A DNA stretch of 64,000 nt from RGIG3178 sp963674495 (GTDB lineage Bacteria; Bacillota; Clostridia; Christensenellales; QAND01), in the NCBI GenBank assembly GCA_963674495.2, contig CAXXLG010000001.1:310001-374000 (forward strand), in the 5' to 3' direction. Below are positions 1 to 6,780 of the stretch, piece after piece. The translations under genes were made by a program, and so were the position numbers. Below the pieces are notes generated by a model. That model made no database searches and was not told where the DNA came from. It saw only the letters and a program-made list of their open reading frames with translations. The stretch's first letter is position 1; each line of letters starts with the position of its first letter.

Positions 1-177
1 CAATGTGACGGTATGTTCTTATTATCCGATGGTACACTTGTGATCCCGTGTATCACCAAACCCATGATTATTTTATTTTGGATAGGCGGATTTGTAACTA
101 TTTTAAGCCCATGTACTGTAGCCATAATTCAAAAATTTCAAAACATAAGGCGTGAGAAAAAAGCATTCGCTTTTTAA
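1..177 (+). CDS. C-terminal end of a membrane protein (partial)
   Basis: An open frame enters from the left edge and ends with TAA at 175-177, giving 58 codons. The translated tail has one hydrophobic stretch of about 20 residues (PMIILFWIGGFVTILSP) followed by a basic end (QNIRREKKAFAF). That is a final membrane helix with a cytoplasmic basic tail under the positive-inside rule. I do not recognise the family. The other frames are interrupted here, and the next gene starts about 100 bases later with its own ribosome site, so this is probably the real end of a gene. Without the upstream part the function is open. Confidence 0.5.
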   Translation, partial: QCDGMFLLSDGTLVIPCITKPMIILFWIGGFVTILSPCTVAIIQKFQNIRREKKAFAF

Positions 178-274
178 CGCGTAGCTCGCTTTTCAGATAC
201 TTCTTTTAAAAACCAAATCGCAAGTACAAGTCAATTGGCATACTGTATTTAAGGATTAAGGAAGGAGCATCAAA

Positions 275-808
275 ATGAATTACAATAGTCCGTATAACGA
301 TAGGCTTATGAGGGAGGACCGACGCAGAATGGATTTCTATGGCGACAGGATGCGGCATAATATGGATCCCCCACAGCCGCTACCCTATGTGACTATGGAT
401 GAGGCTTTGAGCCTGATCCAGGAGGCTGTAAGCGGCGAGACCGAGGATAGAGCATTCTATGAATATCTCATCGAAATAGCGCCTACAAACGAAGACAAAA
501 ATATCATTTTTGGAATCAGGAATGATGAAATGGGACACTATGATATGTTCAGACAGTTGTATTATGAGCTGACCAAAAGAAATATACCCCCAGTTCCAAA
601 TGAACCGTTTATTCAACCGGCTACATATTGCGATGGACTAAGAAATGCGTTGATGGGCGAACAGAATGCTGTAGCAAAGTATCGTAAGATATTATTTGCC
701 ATGAAAGACAGAAGGTACATAAATACGATGACTATGATTATTACGGATGAAATCCGTCATTTGGGTTTGTACAATTATCTATATTCCAAAAATAGCTGTA
801 ACGTATAG
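275..808 (+). CDS. ferritin-like (rubrerythrin/spore-coat type) di-iron protein
   Basis: This 177-residue soluble protein has the ferritin-like four-helix signature. Acidic residues E55/E57 lie in SGETEDRAFY, followed by DEMGHYD (E85, H88), GEQNAVAKY (E129) and DEIRHLG (E159, H162). The two E-x-x-H pairs are the usual di-iron ligands. The first 35 residues are charged, rich in Tyr, Arg and Asp, and precede the domain. Related clostridial proteins are annotated as ferritin-like or CotJC/rubrerythrin relatives, linked to oxidative stress or the spore coat; the exact role is inference. AAGGAAGGAG about 10 bases upstream fixes the ATG. An intrinsic terminator follows, so it is probably monocistronic. 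Confidence 0.85.
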   Translation: MNYNSPYNDRLMREDRRRMDFYGDRMRHNMDPPQPLPYVTMDEALSLIQEAVSGETEDRAFYEYLIEIAPTNEDKNIIFGIRNDEMGHYDMFRQLYYELTKRNIPPVPNEPFIQPATYCDGLRNALMGEQNAVAKYRKILFAMKDRRYINTMTMIITDEIRHLGLYNYLYSKNSCNV

Positions 809-839
809 AATCCGTAGATTGCAAAATCAAATCGACTAG

Positions 840-872
840 AAAAAAGGGAAGAACCTATATCTTCTCTTTTTT
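840..872 (+). terminator. intrinsic terminator after the ferritin-like gene
   Basis: A-rich 5' arm AAAAAAGGGAAGA (840-852) pairs with TCTTCTCTTTTTT (860-872), a 13-bp stem with one G-U pair and a 7-base loop; the 3' arm itself supplies the T-run. Confidence 0.75.
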
Positions 873-997
873 AGTACAGGGTATATTTTCTAAATGACTA
901 TTAAATTAAAAAACGAAATTATACCTTGACGTACAAGGCGCATAAAAATTCACCTTTTGCTAATATCCATGCAAAGGGGTGCGTAAATATGATGAAC

Positions 998-1039
998 AAA
1001 AAAATTGCCGTTATTGTAGTATCATCATAAAACGGCAAT
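998..1039 (-). terminator. intrinsic terminator reading leftward
   Basis: ATTGCCGTT (1004-1012) and AACGGCAAT (1031-1039) form a perfect 9-bp stem. On the minus strand the hairpin is followed by seven T residues (998-1004 on +). It therefore terminates a leftward transcript and supports the small minus-strand gene at 1074-1262. Confidence 0.7.
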
Positions 1040-1073
1040 GGGAACGCCTTGCGGTTGTGACGGAGAGGGAAAC

Positions 1074-1262
1074 CTATTGGTCTCCCTCTGGAAAGGCTGC
1101 GTCTATATTCTTTAGTACAGTGTTAAAAAGCTGCACATACAGGGAACCAACATCAATCTCAATGGCTTCCCCTATACTGTTTGCGGCGCTTTGGAACTCT
1201 TGCATCTTGATGGGAATAAATGCAATTGTAAGATCGTGGGCACGTCTTTCGTTTTCTTTCAC
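1074..1262 (-). CDS. small hypothetical protein
   Basis: The frame encodes 62 residues from a GTG start at 1262, with TAGGGGT about 6 bases upstream as a weak ribosome site. The product is mostly helical and amphipathic, with no membrane segment or Cys motif, and I do not recognise it. The main support is the rho-independent terminator about 35 bases beyond its stop on the same strand. The gene sits exactly where the open frame of the neighbouring Ig-like gene loses homology, so it may be part of the segment that broke that gene. A non-coding interpretation remains possible. Confidence 0.4.
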   Translation of the reverse strand: MKENERRAHDLTIAFIPIKMQEFQSAANSIGEAIEIDVGSLYVQLFNTVLKNIDAAFPEGDQ

Positions 1263-1279
1263 TTGAAACCCCTATTCAT

Positions 1280-1999
1280 GGCAGGGTAATTGCGACAGGC
1301 ACAGGGCAAGCTGTTATAACGGCAACTGCGGATGGCGAATCGGCGACATGTTTTATTAATGTCGAGAAGCAATCTAAATCAATTATGGAATCTATTACGT
1401 CCATAATATTGAATTATACATCGCATAACATGAGACCCGGTGAAATGCTACAACTGAATGCATCGACCAATCCATCGAATGCGTACATTACATGGATAAG
1501 CACGGATACATCCATAGCGACCGTCAGCACAGGCGGAAAGGTCACCGCTGTGGCAAATGGCGTTACGGCGATCATCGCGGATGTGGATGGTGCATATGAT
1601 GTGTGCGTCATTTGCGTCATCACGACATCCCAAAGCAACAATTCCAGCGAAGGGGATAATATCAATATCATCATCGATGTAGCTAGCCTGCCCGAAGGTG
1701 CGGTAGCAATCCAGATGCTAGATGGCTCGGTAATCTATTTTGATGGTAGAGAAACTCTAAATTTGTCTATGCCTAATGCCGGCAGCGCGATAAACTTTGT
1801 CGTGCTTGGAAAAGGGAACATGCCATTGAGTACCGTATCGGTGGAGGCAGCGGATAATACCGTCATTATCCCTGTAGAAAAGAGTGGCCAAGGATACGTA
1901 TGGCCGATTCTGATGTGGGTTTTGATGAGCATTGCAGCTATTTCTCTTTTGGTTTGCACAGTGCTGATAATAACAGCCAAACGATGGGGTAAGGTATAA
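1280..1999 (+). pseudogene. 5'-truncated Ig-like (BIG2) surface protein with C-terminal membrane anchor
   Basis: From ATG 1385 the frame encodes 204 residues: one complete BIG2 fold (LNYTSHNMRPGEMLQL ... GGKVTAVANGVTAIIADVDG), a beta-rich middle and a C-terminal helix (WPILMWVLMSIAAISLLVC) ending in KRWGKV, as in anchored surface proteins. The same frame is open back to 1232, and its codons from about 1280 read GRVIATGTGQAVITATADGE, the end of a preceding BIG2 repeat. Homology stops at about 1265-1280 and no ribosome site precedes ATG 1385. I infer that the gene lost its signal peptide and earlier repeats. If ATG 1385 is used, the product has no export signal. Confidence 0.65.
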
Positions 2000-2055
2000 T
2001 TGAATGCAATAAAATAAAAATAATTATGTGCAATTAGGTAAATATAATGTTAATT

Positions 2056-2144
2056 CCAAACCCACCAATAAATACAAAGGTGTTCGTTTTTGGGTACAGT
2101 TGCTCCACCAAAAAATGGCAACAATCTTAAATAATAATGTTGCC
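2056..2144 (+). repeat. dispersed intergenic element, copy 1
   Basis: The core (2056-2110) has the family landmarks CCAAACCC, CAAAGGTGTTCG, TTTTTGGGTACAG and TGCTCCACCA. A hairpin follows: GGCAACA (2117-2123) pairs with TGTTGCC (2138-2144). It lies downstream of the Ig-like fragment and is followed by an extended -10 (TG-A-TACGAT, 2157-2165). Confidence 0.85.
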
Positions 2145-2180
2145 TTATTCATTTTGTGATACGATATATCTGAAAAAGGT

Positions 2181-2444
2181 TTGATTGATTTAGAGCAGAG
2201 TGGTGCAACAGAACCGTTCCTGTGTATCCTGCATATCAGCGCCGTTTGGAACGTGAGATTCAATGAAATGCAGACGTTTACACAGGAAGAGTTACAGACG
2301 ATGGACGGGACATATGGCGGTGTACCGGGTACCATCAATGCAAACCTCTATGGGCTTATGATGGAATACAATTGTGAAATGGTCAGAATGGAAAACGTGA
2401 AGCCCGTAGACATTGTGGTACACACGCCGGCGCCGACAGTATAA
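2181..2444 (+). CDS. small hypothetical protein
   Basis: The frame encodes 87 residues from a TTG at 2181, preceded by GAAAAAGG as a poor ribosome site. An extended -10 (TG-A-TACGAT ending at 2165) just upstream supports transcription, although the short distance to the start would leave a minimal leader. No known domain is visible. The C-terminal half (EELQTMDGTYGGVPGTINAN) looks like folded protein rather than noise. It could be the 3' remnant of a longer gene. Existence and start are both uncertain. Confidence 0.35.
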   Translation: MIDLEQSGATEPFLCILHISAVWNVRFNEMQTFTQEELQTMDGTYGGVPGTINANLYGLMMEYNCEMVRMENVKPVDIVVHTPAPTV

Positions 2445-2571
2445 AAACGAATAAGACTGCCTATGAAGAACAGGAGACGGTTCATTCAGACGCCGTTTTA
2501 CAAAATCGGTTGCGATTGTATGTAATAAAGACAAAAAAGACTTTGTACCTGTGTTGTAAAAAGGAGTTTTT

Positions 2572-5157
2572 ATGGGCGCTTTTGAAAGAATTCAATGCGG
2601 TATTAAAAGTGTCGACAGGATTCTGGATAACATCCGGCTCGGAGACAACGTGGTGATGCAAGTTAGCGATCTGGATGATTTCAGAAGAATGGCGCAGGCT
2701 TTTGTCAAACAGGCCATCCGAGAAAAGAGGAATATCAATTATATCCGTTTTGCCAACCACGAGCCGATTGTGGAGCCGCAGGACGGCCTGAAGGTATACA
2801 ATCTGGATGCCGGCAAAGGCTTTGAGAATTTCACAGTAAGAGTCCATGAAATCATAGAAAAAGCGGGATTCGAGACTTTTTATGTCTTTGACTGTCTGTC
2901 CGATCTGCAGGCAGTATGGTCCACCGATTTAATGATGGGTAACTTTTTCTGCGTTACCTGCCCGTATCTGTTTGATCTAAATACAGTAGCGTATTTTCCC
3001 GTTATACGCGGACATCATGATTACAAGACCATAGCCCGCATACAGGAAACAACGCAGTTATTGCTTAACGTATATTCCAACAACGAAGAAACATACATGC
3101 ATCCCATAAAAGTCTGGAACCGGTATTCATCGGAAATGTACCTCCCGTATAAATTGAACGACCAGGGCGAATTTGAAATTCTGGCGCACGGCGTCGAGCT
3201 TGCCGGTTATTACAGGGTAATCAACGAAGAGCAAAAAAACAGTTTGGAACAGAATATAGACAGCTATGAGCGGTTTTTCAATGAAACCAAGGCTTCGTAT
3301 GCCAATACAGGCATCACCGAGAAGACGTTGGACAAGCTGATCCTCAGCATGATGACGCACGATGGGAAAATGGCCGGGCTGATAAAAAAGGAGTTCGCGC
3401 CGGAGGATATATTCTTCGTAAAAGAACGCATTATCGGAACGGGCATTATCGGGGGGAAAGCGTGCGGCATGCTGCTAGCCCGGAAAATGACCGAGAACTA
3501 TCTTCCCCAGTATCAGGCTTATATGGAGGCGCATGATTCCTTTTACGTCGGGACGGACGTTTTCTATTCGTTTCTTGTTGAAAACAAGCTCTGGACGCTG
3601 CGCATACAGGGACGAAAAGAAGAAAACTATTTTTCCAAAGGAGAGGCGTTGTCCAGGGAAATCCTCAAGGGACATTTTCCCGAATCGATCCGTGCCCAGT
3701 TTCGTAGAATGCTTGAATACTTCGGGCAGTTTCCAATCATCGTGCGCTCCAGCAGCTTTCTGGAAGACGGTTTCGGCAGCGCATTTGCGGGCAAGTACGA
3801 ATCCGTATTCTGTGTAAACTGCGGGAATCCAGAGGAAAGGCTCGAACATTTTGAAGATGCGGTCCGCCGGGTATACGCCAGCACGGTGAATCCGTCCGCT
3901 TTGGAATACAGGCAAAAGAGAGGGATGGCCGAAGCGGACGAACAGATGGCCATACTGGTACAGCGCGTAAGCGGCACGAAATTCGGGGATTACTACATGC
4001 CCTGCGCGGCGGGCGTTGGGTTTTCCTACAGCGTTTACCGATGGAGCGATGATCTAAACGCGGATGCCGGCCTGCTGCGTCTTGTGGCCGGGCTTGGGAC
4101 AAAGGCGGTTGAACGCACCGGCGAGGGTTATCCACGGCTGGTGAACCTGGACAAACCCGAGCGGTCGGCGCTTGTAAACGAAAAAGAAAAGCACCGCTAC
4201 GCGCAGCGGAGGCTGGACATTATCAATACCAGATCCAATGCCTTTGAAGAAGTATCCGCCTCCCGGTTGATTCTTGAGTTACCCGCCTGGTATACCGATA
4301 GTATCTGCGAGCACGACCGCGCCGCTGAAAGCGTGCTTCGGGAAAGAGGCGAGATTGGGTCAATTCAGTTCGTTTCCTGCCAGGGAATTGTACAGAATAA
4401 AAAACTCATGGTGTTGATGAAGGACATTTTGGCCACGTTACAGGAACACTACGGCACACCGGTGGATATCGAATACACGATCAATATTACGCCGGAAGGC
4501 GCATTTACAGTCAATTTACTTCAATGCAGGCCTTTATATATTTGGCAAACGGCTGCCAGACAGCCTATTCCGCAGATCAAAGCGGATCAAACGCTGTTTC
4601 GGGTTCACCGCAGTTTCATGGGCAACAGTGCCAAACTATCCGTGGATGTGATAGTCTGGATTGATTCCCGAGGTTATTTCGACTACCCCTATACCAAAAA
4701 GAGTACCATAGCCGGGATCATCGGGCAGATCAATCGGTATTACAAAAACACCGGTAAGAAGTTGATGCTGGTCAGCCCCGGACGCATCGGCACCTCGTCG
4801 CCCGAATTGGGGGTTTCGGTTTCCTTTTCCGACATATCGAACTTCAGTGTTTTGTGTGAATACGAAGATGCGGAAATCGGGTTTACCCCCGAATTGTCTT
4901 ACGGCAGCCATTTCTTTCAGGATTTGGTTGAAGCGGAAATGTTTTATATCGCGGTTATGAACGGCAAAAGCAATGAGAAGGGGACTTTTCAAAAAAACTT
5001 TTGGGCGGGGAAAGAGTCCGTGCTTAGCATAATTTTGCCTTCACAGGAAAACCCTTTTGATATTGTCAGGGTTTATGAAGCGGATGAGGGGAAACCGCTG
5101 GAATTGTATGCGGATCTAAAAAATGGAACCGTGGTCTGCGGATATTTTGGCCGCTAA
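2572..5157 (+). CDS. PEP-synthase-like protein: KaiC/RecA-like N-domain fused to a PEP/pyruvate-binding domain
   Basis: 861 residues, started by AAAAGGAG 7 bases before ATG. Residues 1-210 resemble a KaiC-type ATPase fold (GIKSVDRILDNIRLGDNVV at the start; VFDCLSDLQAVWSTDLMMGNFF later), but no Walker A is visible. From about residue 294 (IGGKACGMLLAR) a pyruvate phosphate dikinase ATP-grasp domain begins, with FPIIVRSSSFLEDGFGSAFAGKY near 387-409 and LLQCRPLYIW near 650, the usual end of that domain. About 200 further residues are of unknown type. The phospho-histidine swivel domain and the PEP-binding barrel of true PEP synthase are absent, so the partner substrate is unknown. The 3' end overlaps a reversed aldo/keto reductase relic by a few bases. 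Confidence 0.8.
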   Translation: MGAFERIQCGIKSVDRILDNIRLGDNVVMQVSDLDDFRRMAQAFVKQAIREKRNINYIRFANHEPIVEPQDGLKVYNLDAGKGFENFTVRVHEIIEKAGFETFYVFDCLSDLQAVWSTDLMMGNFFCVTCPYLFDLNTVAYFPVIRGHHDYKTIARIQETTQLLLNVYSNNEETYMHPIKVWNRYSSEMYLPYKLNDQGEFEILAHGVELAGYYRVINEEQKNSLEQNIDSYERFFNETKASYANTGITEKTLDKLILSMMTHDGKMAGLIKKEFAPEDIFFVKERIIGTGIIGGKACGMLLARKMTENYLPQYQAYMEAHDSFYVGTDVFYSFLVENKLWTLRIQGRKEENYFSKGEALSREILKGHFPESIRAQFRRMLEYFGQFPIIVRSSSFLEDGFGSAFAGKYESVFCVNCGNPEERLEHFEDAVRRVYASTVNPSALEYRQKRGMAEADEQMAILVQRVSGTKFGDYYMPCAAGVGFSYSVYRWSDDLNADAGLLRLVAGLGTKAVERTGEGYPRLVNLDKPERSALVNEKEKHRYAQRRLDIINTRSNAFEEVSASRLILELPAWYTDSICEHDRAAESVLRERGEIGSIQFVSCQGIVQNKKLMVLMKDILATLQEHYGTPVDIEYTINITPEGAFTVNLLQCRPLYIWQTAARQPIPQIKADQTLFRVHRSFMGNSAKLSVDVIVWIDSRGYFDYPYTKKSTIAGIIGQINRYYKNTGKKLMLVSPGRIGTSSPELGVSVSFSDISNFSVLCEYEDAEIGFTPELSYGSHFFQDLVEAEMFYIAVMNGKSNEKGTFQKNFWAGKESVLSIILPSQENPFDIVRVYEADEGKPLELYADLKNGTVVCGYFGR

Positions 5158-5384
5158 TACGAATCGTAGGGGTTCTTTGCGCCAAGCGCGTTTAGCAATT
5201 CGATTTCATCGTTTGACAACTCAAAACCGAAGATCGAAAAGTTTTCGCGGATTCTGTCCGGGGTATTCGATTTGGGAATGGCCCGTATGCCCAATTAAAG
5301 ATCCCACCGAAGTATGATCTGCGGGACGGCTTTTCTGTGTGCTTGTACGAGCATCCCGTATTTTCTGGAGCACTCGATGGTCAC
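5154..5384 (-). pseudogene. aldo/keto reductase C-terminal relic
   Basis: On the minus strand the frame from about 5384 reads a typical DkgA-type C-terminus: ECSRKYGMLVQAHRKAV, then IILRWDL, an in-frame TAA (5295-5297), LGIRAIPKSNTPDRIREN, FSIFGFELSNDEIELLNALG, and a stop at 5154-5156. In intact relatives the stop position holds Gln (RWDLQ-G), so a single CAA to TAA change explains it. The N-terminal two thirds, including the catalytic tetrad, are gone. The fragment is dead. Confidence 0.7.
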
Positions 5385-5472
5385 AATTTTGAAAACACAG
5401 GCAGAAACACAGAAAAACACAAGAACTGTTCTGTCATTTCATAGAGCTATTTATTTATAAAGCTATCGTTGC

Positions 5473-5566
5473 CCCAAACCCGCCCACAAAGACAAAGGTG
5501 TTCGTTTTTGGGTACAGTTGCTCCACCAAGTCAAAGCCACAATATTAATGTATTGTGGCTTTGACT
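5473..5566 (+). repeat. dispersed intergenic element, copy 2 (best hairpin)
   Basis: A full-length core (5473-5528) is followed by a perfect 16-bp stem: AGTCAAAGCCACAATA (5529-5544) with TATTGTGGCTTTGACT (5551-5566), loop TTAATG. The next promoter begins three bases later. Confidence 0.9.
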
Positions 5567-5568
5567 TA

Positions 5569-5597
5569 TTGAAAAACGATTCCATTTATGATAAAAT
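5569..5597 (+). promoter_or_regulatory. promoter of the 5696 gene
   Basis: TTGAAA (5569-5574), 17-base spacer, TAAAAT (5592-5597), with extended TG at 5589-5590. It abuts the hairpin of repeat copy 2. Confidence 0.7.
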
Positions 5598-5695
5598 CAG
5601 ATAAAAACTGGCAAGCAAATGAACCGCGCCTAATGTTCTATGAGGGTGTCCTTTGGAAAGTAGTATCAATAGAATGAATCCATGAGGAGTAGAGA

Positions 5696-6205
5696 ATGAA
5701 TAAAAGAGATGAATTGAACACTTTATTGTATCGCATTAAGGAACGCAATCCGCAAGCTGAACCGGCCATCGATGCCGTGCATGAGAAGCTTTACGATGAT
5801 AGGCTTATGCGTGACACAAATGCAAGATATGCCGCTACGTTGTCACGGGCTACTGTGATGCTGGGGGCTGAAAACCTCATAAACGAAGAAGAGTTTCATG
5901 CATTACAAAAACTGAACCAGGAATTTGCCTTGGACAAAGATGAATCTTATGTTGACAAGTCGGAAGATATGATCGATGTAATTAAAATGGTTATGGGAAG
6001 AAATCCCAAGGTCAAAAAATTGCTGAAAGACGTAATAAAACAGATTAAGAAACTTAGGCGGTCCGGCCATTCAAATTTTGCATATTGTAGAGCATTGGCC
6101 CAAACCTTGGCTTTGATAAACCAGGCCCAATATGTTAAAAGAGAAGATATGATAGAAGAGGATTTTCTGTTATTGAAAAAAACGATGAATTTATATAAAC
6201 AATAA
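5696..6205 (+). CDS. helical hypothetical protein
   Basis: 169 residues from an ATG with GAGGAG about 9 bases upstream and a good promoter 100 bases before it. The protein is charged, soluble and almost entirely alpha-helical by composition. A lysine-rich segment lies near residue 100-120 (MGRNPKVKKLLKDVIKQIKK). There is no signal peptide, Cys motif or recognisable domain. It stands alone between repeat copies 2 and 3. It could be a cytoplasmic regulatory or DNA-associated protein, but nothing in the sequence decides this. Confidence 0.75.
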   Translation: MNKRDELNTLLYRIKERNPQAEPAIDAVHEKLYDDRLMRDTNARYAATLSRATVMLGAENLINEEEFHALQKLNQEFALDKDESYVDKSEDMIDVIKMVMGRNPKVKKLLKDVIKQIKKLRRSGHSNFAYCRALAQTLALINQAQYVKREDMIEEDFLLLKKTMNLYKQ

Positions 6206-6305
6206 TCAAGTTATGCAATCGCTTTGAACAGGTTATCAACAGAAAAAACCATGAAATGCGGATTGGAAAAAGGAAGAGTTAAATATCAAGTAAGTTAATG
6301 GCTAT

Positions 6306-6398
6306 CCCAAACCCACCCACAAAGACAAATGTGTTCTATTTTGGGTACAAAAGCTCCACCAGCCACAAGCCAGGATTTCCTAAAGGCGAAATTGTGGC
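6306..6398 (+). repeat. dispersed intergenic element, copy 3
   Basis: Core 6306-6361 with CCCAAACCC, ACAAATGTGTTC, TTTTGGGTACA and GCTCCACCA. GCCACAA (6362-6368) and TTGTGGC (6392-6398) keep the terminal stem, but the loop is 23 bases and there is no T-run, so termination here may be weak. Confidence 0.8.
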
Positions 6399-6480
6399 GG
6401 GTGTTTTGTTGAAAAAAAATGAAATATTGTTGAAGCTCATTTCCAATCGTCAGTTGGCGCAACACATGCAACTTTTTGCC

Positions 6481-6508
6481 TTGACAGCATAATATAGCCT
6501 GCTATACT
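6481..6508 (+). promoter_or_regulatory. near-consensus promoter for the mutS2 leader
   Basis: TTGACA (6481-6486), 16-base spacer, TATACT (6503-6508) with extended TG-C. It is the strongest match in this part of the window and lies 270 bases before the mutS2 start. Confidence 0.75.
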
Positions 6509-6576
6509 GATAGCAACAACTGAAAAAGGTGTGTATGTATGTCGGTTCTGTCTGTGGTTTGTAACTAACCATATAT

Positions 6577-6774
6577 AAAGGGAAGGCCGGGCGGACGCTA
6601 TCCGCTTGTTTGGGTAATCCCTTTTCAAAGACACAGCCGGATTCACCGCTCAATATCCTTGAAAGGAAGCGTGGCAGGCGTGCTTGTCACGCTTGATTGC
6701 TCCCTTTGGGGAGTAGCCCGCTAAGCGGCGCGTACCTACGGCGTGTCTTATGCGGGCTATTTCTATGGGAGGCA
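6577..6774 (+). ncRNA. structured leader RNA upstream of mutS2
   Basis: Several stems are visible: AAAGGGA (6577-6583) with TCCCTTT (6618-6624), enclosing GCGGA/TCCGC (6591-6605); and TAGCCCGC (6714-6721) with GCGGGCTA (6752-6759). TGCTCCC (6698-6704) can pair with GGGAGGCA (6767-6774), which contains the mutS2 ribosome site, so the fold could block translation. GGGGAGTAGC (6708-6717) equals the conserved loop of yybP-ykoY (manganese) riboswitches, but the second conserved segment of that class is not evident. I call it a candidate regulatory leader of unproven class. Confidence 0.4.
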
Positions 6775-6780
6775 TTAAGC

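Noticed and set aside
6298..6492. 64-codon frame starting in repeat copy 3 (also readable as NPPTKTKVFVFGY in other copies)
   Set aside because: The core is open in one frame by chance; copies differ in length and stop positions, and the hairpin would be translated. Better explained as a non-coding element.
6668..6774. Firm yybP-ykoY (manganese) riboswitch call
   Set aside because: Only the GGGGAGTAGC loop matches; the second conserved loop and the closing P1 stem are not convincing, so it is reported only as a candidate leader.
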